Below are positions 11,180 to 22,541 of a DNA stretch of 64,000 nt, piece after piece. Under the pieces are notes generated by a model. It was not told the origin of the DNA and made no database searches. It saw only the letters and a list, made by a program, of their open reading frames with translations. Position numbers and translations under genes: made by a program. The DNA is from Coriolopsis trogii (Eukaryota > Basidiomycota > Agaricomycetes > Polyporales > Polyporaceae), in the NCBI GenBank assembly GCA_020543525.1, contig JAHYIO010000001.1, positions 2,480,001 to 2,544,000 of the forward strand. The letters are read 5' to 3'. The first letter of the stretch is position 1. Every line of letters starts with the position of its first letter.

Positions 11180-12089
11180 ATGGCTCCCACCAAGCAGGCA
11201 CCGACTCGTCAGGCCATCACTCTGAAGGGCTCAACTGCGCTGGTGACTGAGTTCTTCAAGTTTGCTGCGAATACGTACGTTCTGGATATTGAAATCTTGG
11301 CCAACGACAGCTTTGTGCTGACGGGTCCTGTCGTCGTGTACAGCATTCTCTTCCAGCGCGGAGTGTACCCCGCTGATGACTTCCATATGGTCAAGAAGTA
11401 CGGGCAAACAGTGCTCGTTACGCAAGATCTCGCCCTCGAGAATTACCTTGAGAAGTGCGTGCCTTGGCGTATCATAATCGCTCACGCCACAAGGAGCTGA
11501 CGCGAACAATCCGTCTGTCAGGATCCTGAAGCAGGTAAACCGTGCGTGACACTGACATCAATGAACATGTGGACGCGCCGAGCAGGAGCTGAACTGAACC
11601 TGACAGAATGGCTTCTCACGGGCTCTATTACCCAGCTCGTTCTGGCCATCATCTCCAAGGACTCTCGAACACCGCTCGAGCGATGGGTGTTCGACATCAA
11701 TCTGGTCGAGACGCCTGCAGAGGGCTCAAAGCCGTACGTTATTCTCGCGGGCAAGAAGGCAGGGGCGTTTTGGCCACACACAAAATGCTGATGCGGCGTG
11801 TCCATTCTATAGAGCACCGCCCAAGCCGGAGAGCGAGATTCAGGCAGAAATTCGCAATATCCTGAAACAGATCGTGTCGACGGTGACGTTCCTGCCTGTG
11901 ATCGACGAGCCGACGGTGTTCAACATCCTGGCGTACACGAGAGAGTCCGCCGACGTGCCCGCGAACGAGTGGGTGGATACGGACCCGCTCGCGATCGAAG
12001 CGTCGAAGAGCCAACAAGTGAAGCTTCGGAGCTTTAGCACAGATGTGCACCGCATCGAAGCCATGGTTGCGTATCGATACGAAGGCTAG
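11180..12089 (+). CDS. MAD2: spindle checkpoint protein MAD2 (HORMA domain)
   Basis: Mitotic spindle assembly checkpoint protein that inhibits Cdc20 at unattached kinetochores. About 205 residues, as expected. Five exons join to give ITLKGSTALVTEFFKFAANT, ILFQRGVYPADDF, LENYLEKILKQVNQWLL, RWVFDINLVETPAEGSKP and APPKPESEIQAEIRNILKQI. The last exon holds ITASVTFLP-like STVTFLPVIDEPTVF and the C-terminal safety-belt region ending AMVAYRYEG. The short exon ILKQVN is defined by the donors GTGCGTGCC and GTGCGTGAC. Two MBF-type boxes lie upstream. Confidence 0.93.
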
Positions 12090-12762
12090 AGACGGCAGGC
12101 TGGACCGGGTGGGTGCCACTGGGTGGTGTCATACTATAAGGGACGCACACGGGGATGCCGGTCCCAGGGTGGTGGGTGTGATTGAGGTCGTTCGAAATGT
12201 TATATTTTTGTGGGAAATGCGCACGACGATTGGTTTCCGAGCCGTTGGTTGATTGATGAGTAGTGTAGAGCGTCTGCACTGGTGACAGATTGCTGAGTCG
12301 GGCAATGCGGACGACGTTTGGAATGGACGAGGGGGCATTTGCGGGGGCCATGAGGTGTTCAGGACAAGGGTCGAAGAGGGAGAATGAGTAATGTCTGAAA
12401 ATAGAGAAGGATCTGCAAACGGCGCAAGGACGTTGGTCTGCGGAGGATGGGAGGCCTGCGAGCCGTGTTCGCCGTCGTCTGGGCGGGAACTGATCCCGGC
12501 GAGTCGAGGTACTCGTACAGCCGGCGCCCGTCATGGGATTGCCATGCCACCCAGCACCGTCTGATACTGCCCGCTTCTCCCAGACGCAAGGGGCGCCCAT
12601 ATCCCTCTCTCCCCTTTTCTTCCCACCGCTCCCCATCCTTCTCTCCCGCCCCCGCCCCCTCCGACTTCCTCTATCCTCATTTCATTCCTTTGTCTGGCCG
12701 GCCGGACGACACTCGTTTGGTATTCTATCACTCTCAGGGACGCCACATAATCTTGCAGCACA
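12090..12762. other. intergenic, NADPH oxidase promoter
   Basis: No gene is supported. A dense pyrimidine tract runs from about 12600 to 12665, upstream of the NADPH oxidase start at 12763. Such CT-rich tracts are common before transcription starts in filamentous fungi. Confidence 0.45.
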
Positions 12763-14901
12763 ATGGGCGAAACCTGGTTTCAGCGTGAATTCCTTCAGCC
12801 CCGACGCCTGGCCTTTAACGTGATATTCTATGGCCTCCACCTATTCTTCTTCGCGTACGGATGGTACAGTCAGGTATGAGCAGAGTGTCGCTCAGCTGGT
12901 CATGACACCCCCTCATCAGTTGGCTCCTTTCCTAGGCCACCAACAAGAAGCTGTCCGCCCTCAACGGTTTAACGTGGTCCGTCTGGACGTCTCGAGGTGC
13001 TGGTCTTGTGCTTGCGTTCGATGGAGGCTTGATCCTCGTCCCCATGTTGCGGAATGTCATCCGTGTCGTCCGCCCCCGCATCACTTGGCTTTTCCCCGCC
13101 GACGAGAACATCTGGTTCCACAGACAGGTGGCCTACTCGATGGCCTTCTGGGCTATGGTCCACACCACGGCTCACTACGTCAACTTCTTCAATGTTGAGC
13201 GCACTCGTACGTCCCCGTCTTTCTTTTTGTGGCATGACAAGAATCAATGTGACTCACTCGACGTCAACAGAGGTCCGCCCCAACACCGCGTTGCAGATTC
13301 ACTACGCGCAAGCAGGAGGCATCAGTGGTCACTTCATGCTCCTCATCATGGTCCTCATGTACACCACGGCCCACCACAAGATTCGCCAACAGTGCTTCGA
13401 GGCCTTCTGGTACACGCACCATCTCGCGTTCTTCTTCATGATCGGTCTCTACGCCCATGCCACCGGATGCTTCGTCCGTGACTCCGCTGATCCCGAGTAC
13501 ATTCCCGCGTTCCCGTTCTACGGCACGACACACTGTCTCGGATATGAGAGCTGGCGATTCACCATCTGGCCTGGCATTATCTACTTTGGAGAGAGGATTT
13601 GGCGTGAGATTAGGGCTAGGCGTGCAACTCGCCTCAGCAAGGTTCTCGTTCACCCAAGCGGTAAGCCTTGCCCTGAACCTCGTAGCTGTTCCCATGGTGT
13701 TGACTTGATGTCCCATTCAGGCGCAATGGAACTGCGTATCATTAAGCCCAGCTTCAAGTACGTCGCCGGCCAGTGGTTGTTCATTCAAGTCCCGGACATC
13801 TCTGGTTTCCAGTGGCACCCGGTAGGCTTATATGATCCCTTAATATTCCACCTAGATACTAAACAGCCGGTCCAGTTCACCATTACGTCGGCGCCTGAGG
13901 ACCCCTACGTCTCCGTTCACATCCGTCAGGTCGGTGACTGGACCTATGCATTGGGAGAGCGTGTTGGTGCAGGCCCCCAGGTGGTTGCCTCCATGACCAA
14001 GGCAGCCCTGAAGGGTAGTGAGAAGGATGACAGCGTCTACGGTACTCGTGGCGACTTCGTCGAGATTGACAGCGCTGGTCGCAACCTGCCCGCTGTCCGT
14101 ATTGACGGGCCGTACGGTGCTCCGGCTGAGGACGTCTTCAACGTCGAGGTCGCCGTTCTCATTGGTGCCGGTATCGGTAAGGCACACTCTCCCTCATGTT
14201 TGGCGCGGAGATTCATGCATTTCCGCAGGTGTCACGCCGTTCGCGTCCATCCTCAAGCACATTTGGTACCGCCAGAAGAAGGGCACGCTTGGTTCCCTCA
14301 AGCGTGTCGAGTTCTTCTGGGTCTGCCGTGACGCTCCCTCGTTCGGTTGGTTCCAGACACTGCTCCAGGAGGTCGAGGCTGCCCAAGCTGATCGTGAGTG
14401 CTGTCCCTTGTACTCACGGCTGCCTCCATCTTACAGTATGTATCGCAGCCAACTTCCTCCGCATCAACATCTACTTGACGCAGAAGATTTCCGAGGACAT
14501 GCTCTGGAACATCGCTGTCAACGACGCGGGCGCTGAGTACGACCCGCTTACGCTCCTTCGTACTCGCACTATGTTCGGCCGTCCCGATTGGAAGGCGATT
14601 TACGGAAGGATGAGTCAGGCCATCCAAGCTGGTCAGTATCTTCCCGGAACCAGCGCACAGCTCAAGACCAAAGTCGGTGTAAGTAATCCAACTGGCTCAT
14701 GAGCGAGCCCTGGTATGCTCACGGGATTGCATGCGTAGACATACTTCTGTGGTCCTGGTGTCTTGGCGAAGGCAATCAAGGAGGCGTGCAACGAAGCCAA
14801 CTGTGCTGCCGTGGACTTCGCCTTTGCGAAGGTTCGTACTTCGCACGTAAGCTCAGATAATGTCTCGTGCTTACGTCCGTTTTGTGTAGGAACACTTCTA
14901 A
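12763..14901 (+). CDS. noxA: superoxide-generating NADPH oxidase (NoxA type)
   Basis: NADPH oxidase of roughly 550 residues that transfers electrons from cytosolic NADPH through FAD and two haems to oxygen; fungal members govern hyphal and fruiting differentiation. The start at 12763 gives MGETWFQREFLQPRRLAFNV, a typical NoxA opening without EF hands. Visible features in order: membrane helices; haem histidines in MVHTTAHYVNFF and WYTHHLAFFF; the FAD-binding HPFTITSAPEDPYVSVHIR (HP and FTITSAP joined across an intron); the NADPH-binding GAGIGVTPFASILKHIW, also across an intron; FFWVCRDAPSFGWF; and TYFCGPGVLAKAI. The last intron leaves a final exon encoding only EHF and the stop (14890-14901), matching the conserved KEHF/KENF ending. 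Confidence 0.93.
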
Positions 14902-15242
14902 ACGAACCAACCCTGCTGCCCGAGCTCCCCGATATCGCCGCTGTTCTGCTGTTGTGTACTATCTACGCGTTGCCGAGAGTGTGTCATTTTTTATCGCGTT
15001 GCTATGCTTTGAATTTATATTTCTTGCTCATGTGGAGGGAGAAACCTTGTATAACTACCGTGGGAACTATGGACTGAGTGACCGAGAGACGCTGGAGAGA
15101 CGCTCTGTACAAATAACGCGTCAACAACAATCACTCGCGGGCCTTCAGGTAATAGACAGCGCTATTCTCGACGCGTCTTGCGTAGCTCTACCTCTTCGTT
15201 CTTTCTCTTTCGCAACCTCCGCGCGCGAAAAACTTTGCCAGT
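14902..15242. promoter_or_regulatory. RecQ upstream region with two ACGCGT boxes
   Basis: No gene is supported in these 341 bp. ACGCGT occurs at 15116-15121 and 15171-15176, about 125 and 70 bp before the RecQ start. These match the MBF-type cell-cycle box. Confidence 0.5.
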
Positions 15243-18154
15243 ATGGAGAAGGCCCATGAGATTCTGCAGAATACCTTTGGCTTTTCGTCCTTTCGTCTTG
15301 AGCAGGAAGCGGTACGCGTCCTTCGTTCCCGAACGATCTTCGCCGGATGCGTCCTAACCTTGAATTACGCGTCAGGTCATTCGGAGGCTGATTGTAGACA
15401 ACGAGAATGCTCTTGTATTGTTCCCGACAGGAGGTGTGTGCTCAGGAACAAGTAGACTCAAGTACAAGCGTCGATGGATTACGGCTTCATAGGCGGGAAG
15501 AGTTTGACGTACCAGATACCTGCGCTATGCTTGGAGGTGTGTACGGAATGTTGCTCAGGATCGCTTGATGACTTATGTATGGACTCTCCGGACAGGGACT
15601 GACCCTTGTCATTTCGCCCTTGATCGCCCTCATGAAGGACCAAGTGGATGCTCTGGTAGCCCGTGGTGTCAAGGCTGCCAACTTTGATAGTACCCAGGGC
15701 ATGGATAGAGCGGCCTGGATCAAGAACGAGGTCCTGTCTGGCTCTATGAAGATTTTATACGTTGCACCGGAAAGGTTCGTTTCACTGTATTCTCGTGCCT
15801 GCGTCGCCGACATGCATATGCAAACGCTCTTACCGTGTGTAGGCTCAACAATGAAGGTTTCATGAATATGATGAAGAGGGTCAAGATCTCACTCCTTGCG
15901 GTGGATGAGTCCCACTGTATCTCCCAGGTGGAGACACTTGTCCCGCGTTGATGACCATATGCGCTCACACTTTCGTAGTGGGGCGCGAGTTTCAGGCCGG
16001 AATACTTGAAGATAGCCCGGTTTGCAGAAGAGATGGACGTAGAGCGAGTCCTCTGTCTGACTGCCACTGCCACACCTTCGGTCGCAAAGGACATTTGCGA
16101 CAGCTTCTTCATTGACCGCGTCGCTGGGGTCTTTCGTATCCCGGTGTACAGGTCCAAGTATGTTGGTTTCTTGCTCCCTGGGCATCTGTCTGACCCCTTT
16201 CGCTTGCAGCCTCGCTTTGAAGGTCGAAGTCTTTGACAATTTCAACCAGAAGATCACCCGCTTGGCCAGTATACTGAAGGAACGGACTGGACCGGCGATC
16301 GTGTATGTCACCCTCCAGAAGCATGCTGAGGAAGTCGCGAACTGTCTCCGGCCCCATGGATTGGACACTATGATTTATCACGCCGGACTGCCCGGCGAAG
16401 AGCGCGAGCGTGTGCAACTGGCCTTCATGGACTCGGACAAAGGTGTTGTCGTAGCCACTATTGCGTTCGGTATGGGTATTGACAAGGGTGAGTGGTTCGA
16501 GTTCATGAAAGCGATGTCAGCTCAGCTGAAGACACACTTGTTTTCTCTCAGCGAACATCCGGCAGGTGCGGAATACCCAGAAACCTCTTCAAAGTCGCTA
16601 CTGAGCTCGCACAGGTCATTCACTTCCACATGCCGAAGACCCTCGAGAACTATAGTCAAGAAGTCGGTCGAGCAGGCCGCGACGGTCTTCCGTCAGATTG
16701 TTACATGTTCCTCTGCGCAACAGACCTGCCCATCTTGGAAGGCTTTGCGCGTGGTGATACCTGTGCGAAACGCGACATTGAGTTATGGATACAGGAACTA
16801 TCCTTGACGCAGCCGGCTGGGGATGGAACTATCGACTTCAATCATTACAAGCAAGCTAAAGAGTGAGTCTTCCACCCACGGACGCATTCGGCGTCAAGCA
16901 GTTTCTTACACTCGCTGTGCAGCTATGACATCAGGGTACAGTACCTCCTTGACTCATCCGCTTGTTATCGCTGACAACAGTGCAGCAAAACGTCCTGGGC
17001 CTCATATACGCCCAGTTGGAGCTGGATTATGGCTACATCAGGGCCATCACACCTTTCTTCTCTGTTTACGACATCTCTGCTCGTAACGCAGCGGGATGGC
17101 AGAAAGTCCTGGCGGACAGTTCCCCTGCTGCCAAAGCAATAAGGTCTAGCTGGAGTGCAAAAGGTCAAGGATATTCGGTATGGGCACCATCACTGAGTCA
17201 GATGTATCGAAACTGATAGTAGTAGATCGATATGGTGGCCGTCTCGAACAGCTACAAGATAGATAGATCCGACCTCGCCCGCACTGTCAATGGTTGGGAG
17301 ATGGACGGTGGGTTCTCTCCGTAGTGTTACGTGGCTTTTTGTTGTGCTCATCAATTTCAAGGGTATGTCTTCAGCAAAGCTTCTCAAGTACGCGCTGTAA
17401 GTGAGACAGGTTTCTCATACGTGTTCCGAGAGCTGATTGGTATGATACACATCAGCGATATATGGTCATGAAGCCGATGCCGAAAGCAACCAAAGAGATC
17501 AAGGCCCTTGCGGAAATGATATACCAACGCATGGTTGCACGTGAGGATGAGGCGGTCGAGAAGATCCGCAAAGTGATAGAATTTGCAACGAACGATGATT
17601 GTGGATATCAGGTGGTTTCGTCCTTCAATGCTTGGGTCCACTGACCTTGGCGAATAGGTATGGCTAATGGTCTGGCAACTTACTTTGGGGACGAAGGTGC
17701 CGTTCCGGACGGAATGTGCGGTCGATGCACATTCTGCATGACTGGGGCTGGTATGGAGTTCTCGCCTATTGCTACCTCAGTCCCCGACCCTGGTCGCATC
17801 AAGCAAATCCTTGACGCGTGTCCGGAGCGGGACGACCCTCGTCTTCTTGCCCGCATGGCGTTCGGTATCACATCGCCTCGACTGACCTATGGGAAGTGGT
17901 CTACGGCGCATCCTCTCTTCGGTAGTATGGTCGACACCGACTTCTCCGCCCTTGTGGCCGCATTTGATGTCGAGTGCAAGAAAGCTGGTTATACTAAAGT
18001 GGAGACTGCCCTTGCGCCGCGGACCGCGCAGAAGCGTTCGTATAACCAGATGAAGACTACTTCTGGTCCTACCTCTAGCTATCGCGGAGGTCATGGCGGT
18101 CGAGGCAGTTACAACAGCGGTGGCTACAAGCGGGGGCGGCGCGGCGGCAAATAG
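15243..18154 (+). CDS. RecQ-family ATP-dependent DNA helicase
   Basis: 3'-5' DNA helicase for recombination and replication repair. The start at 15243 opens [19 protein letters not shown], the RecQ motif 0 region. The Walker A loop [16 protein letters not shown] is split by an intron inside GGGKS. Further motifs are [15 protein letters not shown] (Ia), [14 protein letters not shown] (DEAH-type motif II), LCLTATATP (III), [14 protein letters not shown] (V) and [12 protein letters not shown] (VI). The zinc-binding region includes CYMFLCATD and CGRCTFC. After a winged-helix-like stretch the protein ends in an RGG/GGY-rich basic tail ([10 protein letters not shown]...KRGRRGGK). Many small introns interrupt the middle part. 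Length fits a short RecQ rather than Sgs1/BLM, as there is no long N-terminal extension. Confidence 0.9.
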
Positions 18155-18525
18155 CTGTTTACTATGCTACAGCTCTGTGTGTTTGATGCGACACTAGTGT
18201 ACAGTATACCCGTATATTTCTTGTTAGTGTATACTTGTCGAATGTGCTATCGTATATCTTGCGTAATGGCATGACTGACTTTGTGGTCGCAAGCCACAAG
18301 CCTCGGAGACGCGATCGCGACCGTACGCGTGAGACGCGCGCCGCGCACTTGAACGAACGCGTCAATGTGGCTGCTCGCGACCCGCCACTGTGCGCGAACC
18401 TCTACCACCTGCTTTCTCCTCCGGTCTCTCTGGCCTGCGACACGTCTCACTTCGCCATCCACATGATATTATCTTGCTGACCACGAGACCGATCAACCCC
18501 TCACTCTGTTGTACACTAATCCACC
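18155..18525. promoter_or_regulatory. TAF5 upstream region with two ACGCGT boxes
   Basis: This 371-bp gap has no supported gene. ACGCGT is found at 18325-18330 and 18357-18362, within an unusually CpG-rich patch (18306-18365), about 165-200 bp before the TAF5 start. Confidence 0.4.
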
Positions 18526-21329
18526 ATGTCTGCTGCAACTCCTGCTGCCTCCACTCCTGACGGAGTTTCTACCCCCAATCCCAACGCTGTTGCGGAGTCA
18601 TCAACTAGCAATGTCTCTGATCTTGACCGAATGGTTCTCGAGTATTTGCGTGCTCGTGGACACAAGGAGCCAGAGAAGATCCTAGAGGAGATTGAGAAGA
18701 GTACCGCCCCTCCAGACGAAAAGGGCAAGCAGCCCGAGACGTCCGTGCACACCATCTCCCAGGAAGAGCTTGTCAAGCAGCTCGCGATTTTTGCTCAGAA
18801 ACCGGCTAACCCAGATGAGAATGCTCTCAAGGAAAGCACGAATGTGCTCCAGGAACTTTCGACAATGGGTAACCCCCAGAGCATCCAGAATCTCATATCG
18901 AGCATAGGGCCTGTTGGGGCCGAAGAAATCCTCTCGTTGGACCCGACGGACAAGCACGAGGGGTTCAGGGAGCTGGAGTCGTGGGTGGACGGCTCGTTGG
19001 ACATGTATAGGGTACGTTCTCGCATTCAGGTGCTTGCGCTGACTACTTATGCATATGCCCAGCCTGAGTTTCGACCTATCCTATTTCCAATATTCTGCCA
19101 TTTCTACTTGGATTTGGTGCAACAAGGATATCGAGAAGCTGGTGCGTAACCTTCGCGAGTCTGACTATGAGCACCACACTCATACATGAGTTCAGCGCAG
19201 AACTTCTATTCAACATTCTCGTCATCTATATCCCCCATCCATCACTCTACACTTCACCACTTGTCAACAATTACGTTGCCGTACCATGTACAGACAGACG
19301 AGGTAGCGCAGCGCTTTCGTACTGAGAAGTACACGGTGCGGATGAGTCGCTCAGGTTTCGGTCTGCTTGTGGGCTGGTTAACCGAAGGCTTTGGCGGTGA
19401 ACCGATCGGTTCAGGGGAAAGTTTCTCTGGCGAGAAAGGCAAGAGAGGGCGCGCTGCAGTCATGCGTGTGGTCAACAACCACCTTCGGTTCGATGGTATG
19501 TGCATCGGTGGTTATATAGGCACTCATTCTGAGTATAAATGCAGTCACGGCATCCTCCACGACCTCCGTACCTCCTCGCGCTTGGGAGGAGTCTACCGGT
19601 TTCCTATCTGCGGTGGTTCCCCAGACAAACGGGAGCACCGTAGATGCGAGCGCATACAACACATCAAAGGGCGAATTGAAGCTTGGTCCTGCACCGATAC
19701 CCGATGAGCTCCGTGCAGAAACTGAACGAACTCTGCGAGAACAGGCAATGGTCGATCATGATCCGGGTGCTCAGTACGACTTTGCCTTCGCTCGGCCGCC
19801 ACCACCGCAGGGTCTGGTTTCACCCTTGCTATCAGACCTCCCACCATATCCACCTTCATTCAAGACCGTCGACGTCAAACGTGAGGTGGAGAAGATCAGG
19901 GACGCCCGGAAACGCATACAATTGAACCCTTCTGCTTTGACCCCGACCAACCTGTCTACACCACAGGGTGCTGCTGTGCGAGCGCGAGCGTTGCCTAGCA
20001 TCTGCGCGTATACATTGAATGATGTTGGCGAAGGGTTCGTCTGTCATGTTTAAGATGGGCTGGTTCACTCATAAAACCCACGTAGAGTTCCATGTTGCGA
20101 GTTCTCTCCAGACGTGTCTCTCATGGCAGCAGGGTTCCACGAGAGTTATATCAGGCTGTGGAGCCTGAACGGGCAGAAGCTCAAGGGAATGAAAAGCGAC
20201 TTCCAGATGAGCTCAATACGCGACGGTGAGTGCTAGATCCACTCTTCCTCTGCTGAAAGCTGACACGAATTCTAGTCTCGTCTCTCAGCAAGATCCGAGA
20301 AAGAGGCGGCTCGACAACGCGCAAGCTCATAGGGCATAGCGGCCCTGTATATTCGGTCACTTTTGATCCCGTCGGCGGCTCTGGCAGCCCTCCAAGATTC
20401 CTCCTTTCGTCTTCTGCGGATGCAACTACCAGATTGTGGTCACTTGACACTATGACGAACGTCGTGGCTTACCGTGGCCACCAGAACCCCGTATGGGATG
20501 TCAAGTGGAGTCCCATGGGTGTCTACTTTGCAACTGCATCCCGAGACAGGACAGCACGACTATGGTCAACCGATAGGACGTCGGCGTTGCGAATATATGC
20601 TGGGCATCTAAGCGACGTGAATGTGAGTGTGCTCGCAATCTATCACTTGTCAGGTTCTCACTGCATCTTTACGTCGTAGGCCGTTGGCTTCCATCCGAAT
20701 TCGTTATACCTTGGGACTGCCTCGAGCGATTGCACTGCAAGGCTGTGGGACGTACAACGTGGATCCTGCGTCCGTGTATTCTACAGGCATGATGACATTG
20801 TTTCCACACTTGCGTTCAGTCCGGATGGTCGCTATCTTGCTACTGCAGGTATGTTGTCACTCATGTCTGCTGTGTAATTGTCTTCAATCATTTATACAGG
20901 TGAAGACCTCGCGATCCGTCTGTGGGACTTGGGATCAGGCAGGTGTATCAAAAAGATGACTGGGCACACCGCCTCCATATACTCTCTTGCGTTCAGTGCG
21001 GAGTCTAGTCTACTCGTCACAGGAGGAGCAGACTGGACAGTGCGATGTTGGGATGTCAAGTCAGCTGGAGGACTGCCGACGAAGGTCCGCGAGAACGGTA
21101 CAATGGTCAACGGCACTTCTGGTGACCATCTGCCTGAGAAGGACGAAGTGGAGAGCATTGAGACGTATGTAAACCTTCTACTCTAGTCGGTGGTATAACT
21201 AAAAGCTCTTGCAGGACGGATCTGTTGGCGACCTTTCCTACGAAACGGACACCCATTATTGATGTGCAGTTCACGCCTCGTAACCTCTGTCTAGTAGCTG
21301 GACCGTATTTGTCTCCCGAGACACGATGA
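18526..21329 (+). CDS. TAF5: TFIID subunit TAF5 (WD40)
   Basis: TFIID and SAGA subunit TAF5. N-terminal LisH-like segment (SDLDRMVLEYLRARGHKEPE) is followed by the TAF5 NTD2 domain (ELESWVDGSLDMYRPEF, then LPYHVQTDEVAQRFRTEKY and MSRSGFGLLVGWL). After a linker come six or seven WD repeats: VPCCEFSPDVSLMAAGFHES, GHSGPVYSVTFDP, GHQNPVWDVKWSP, GHLSDVNAVGFHPN, RHDDIVSTLAFSPDG and GHTASIYSLAFSAE, with closing WD motifs such as TARLWS, ARLWDV and IRLWDL. The final exon ends in PYLSPETR and a TGA at 21327-21329. The stop lies only 47 bp from the stop of the convergent gene. Confidence 0.92.
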
Positions 21330-21376
21330 ATATGATGACCACTGAGATATCGAACATGTAGGATCTGCTGCACCCA

Positions 21377-22155
21377 CTACCCTCGACGTTCCTGCATAAT
21401 GTCATCCCATTCTAGCAGCGCCTTCCCGTACATCGTCTTGGCAAACTGCAGCGTAATCTCCCTGTTTGCGATCTCGTGCCAGTGCTTCGCCGAGAATGCC
21501 CAGACAGCGTCGCAGGTTACGTGGTCAAGGTCGTACAGGACCTCGACCATAGTGATCCAAATCGACACTGGGAAGCCGTTCTGGCGGCGGTTCCGCAGCT
21601 CCTGACGAGATAGCAACAGGCGTCGGAACTTGTCCAGTGTGAGCTTGCCATTCCCGAGCTGCCGAAGGGGGTTTGGGAGCCCCCCGACTTCGACGTCCAT
21701 CGCGAGGTCGTCATCATCGCTGGCCTCGTGCCAGCTGTCTTCCGACATGGAGGCGTCATCCTCCTGTGCCGCTTGCGCTATCGCCGCGAACTCCCGTTCC
21801 TTGGCCTCTTCGGTGAGCTTGCCGTCGGCGTCGCGGCTCAACATGTCGATGGCATCGACTCCCAGTTCATTTACTTCTTGGGAGAGGGGCCGCTCATTGT
21901 CATCGTCGTCGTCTTGTGTTGTGGACTGAGTTGTGGATATGGTTGGTTCCCAAGCCCCGTCCTCGTCCTCGCGCTGCAACCGATCAGAGTAAGCGTTGGA
22001 AGCAACTCAAGCCAGATATCGTGGATACATACATCCCGTTGACGCTGCGAGGCGTCATGAAAATACTGTACAGCGGAATCGGGGTGCTCATCGAGCTCTA
22101 TCCCATAGTCAGTCTTGTAAATAGGGACGGTTTGCTTGCATCGCCTGCCGGACAT
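21377..22155 (-). CDS. unrecognised acidic protein, 239 residues
   Basis: I do not recognise this family. Two exons, 22155-22033 and 21973-21377, join in frame to 239 residues. The N-terminus is MSGRRCKQTVPIYKTDYGIE. A Ser/Thr/Asp-rich acidic middle (TTQDDDDDNERPLSQEV, EDDASMSEDSWHEASDDDD) follows. The C-terminal 90 residues look folded: a basic helix (LTLDKFRRLLLSRQELRNRR), then a hydrophobic segment (FPVSIWITMVEVLYDLDHV) and tryptophan-bearing helices (AVWAFSAKHWHEIANREI). No signal peptide. It shares a 386-bp divergent promoter with the gene starting at 22542, and that promoter holds three ACGCGT boxes, so a cell-cycle or chromosome role is possible but unproven. Confidence 0.65.
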
Positions 22156-22541
22156 GGGGAGGTACTAGGAAAATGTGTGGAGTGTTGTACAAGAGGTGCT
22201 GGGAGGGCTGGATATTTGTACATCTCGCACGTACATGTCCCTTTGATCAAGTCCTCAATCAACGAATGCTTTGGATGTCTTTCGCTGGATTTTCATCTTC
22301 ATGGCACATTGTTTCTCTTCAGCACACAATGAGCAGACGACCGATGAGAGTGGCGGTGGCGACGCGTGGGTGGCTGGGACGCGTCGCGTTACGCGTTAAT
22401 GGGGTCACGTGGTATCGAGCGCCCAGCCGTATTGCTTGTGTTCAGGTCAGTCGCCGTCCTGTCCTCCACCTACACACACCCCTTCCTTTCTGCCACCACT
22501 GCCGAAGTCCGCAGCCGCCTCCCTTTGCGTGTTCTGTCATT
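22156..22541. promoter_or_regulatory. divergent promoter with three ACGCGT boxes
   Basis: Between two divergently transcribed unknown genes. ACGCGT occurs at 22362-22367, 22379-22384 and 22391-22396, three copies within 35 bp. A CACGTG box (22406-22411) follows immediately. This is the densest cluster of this motif in the window. Confidence 0.55.
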
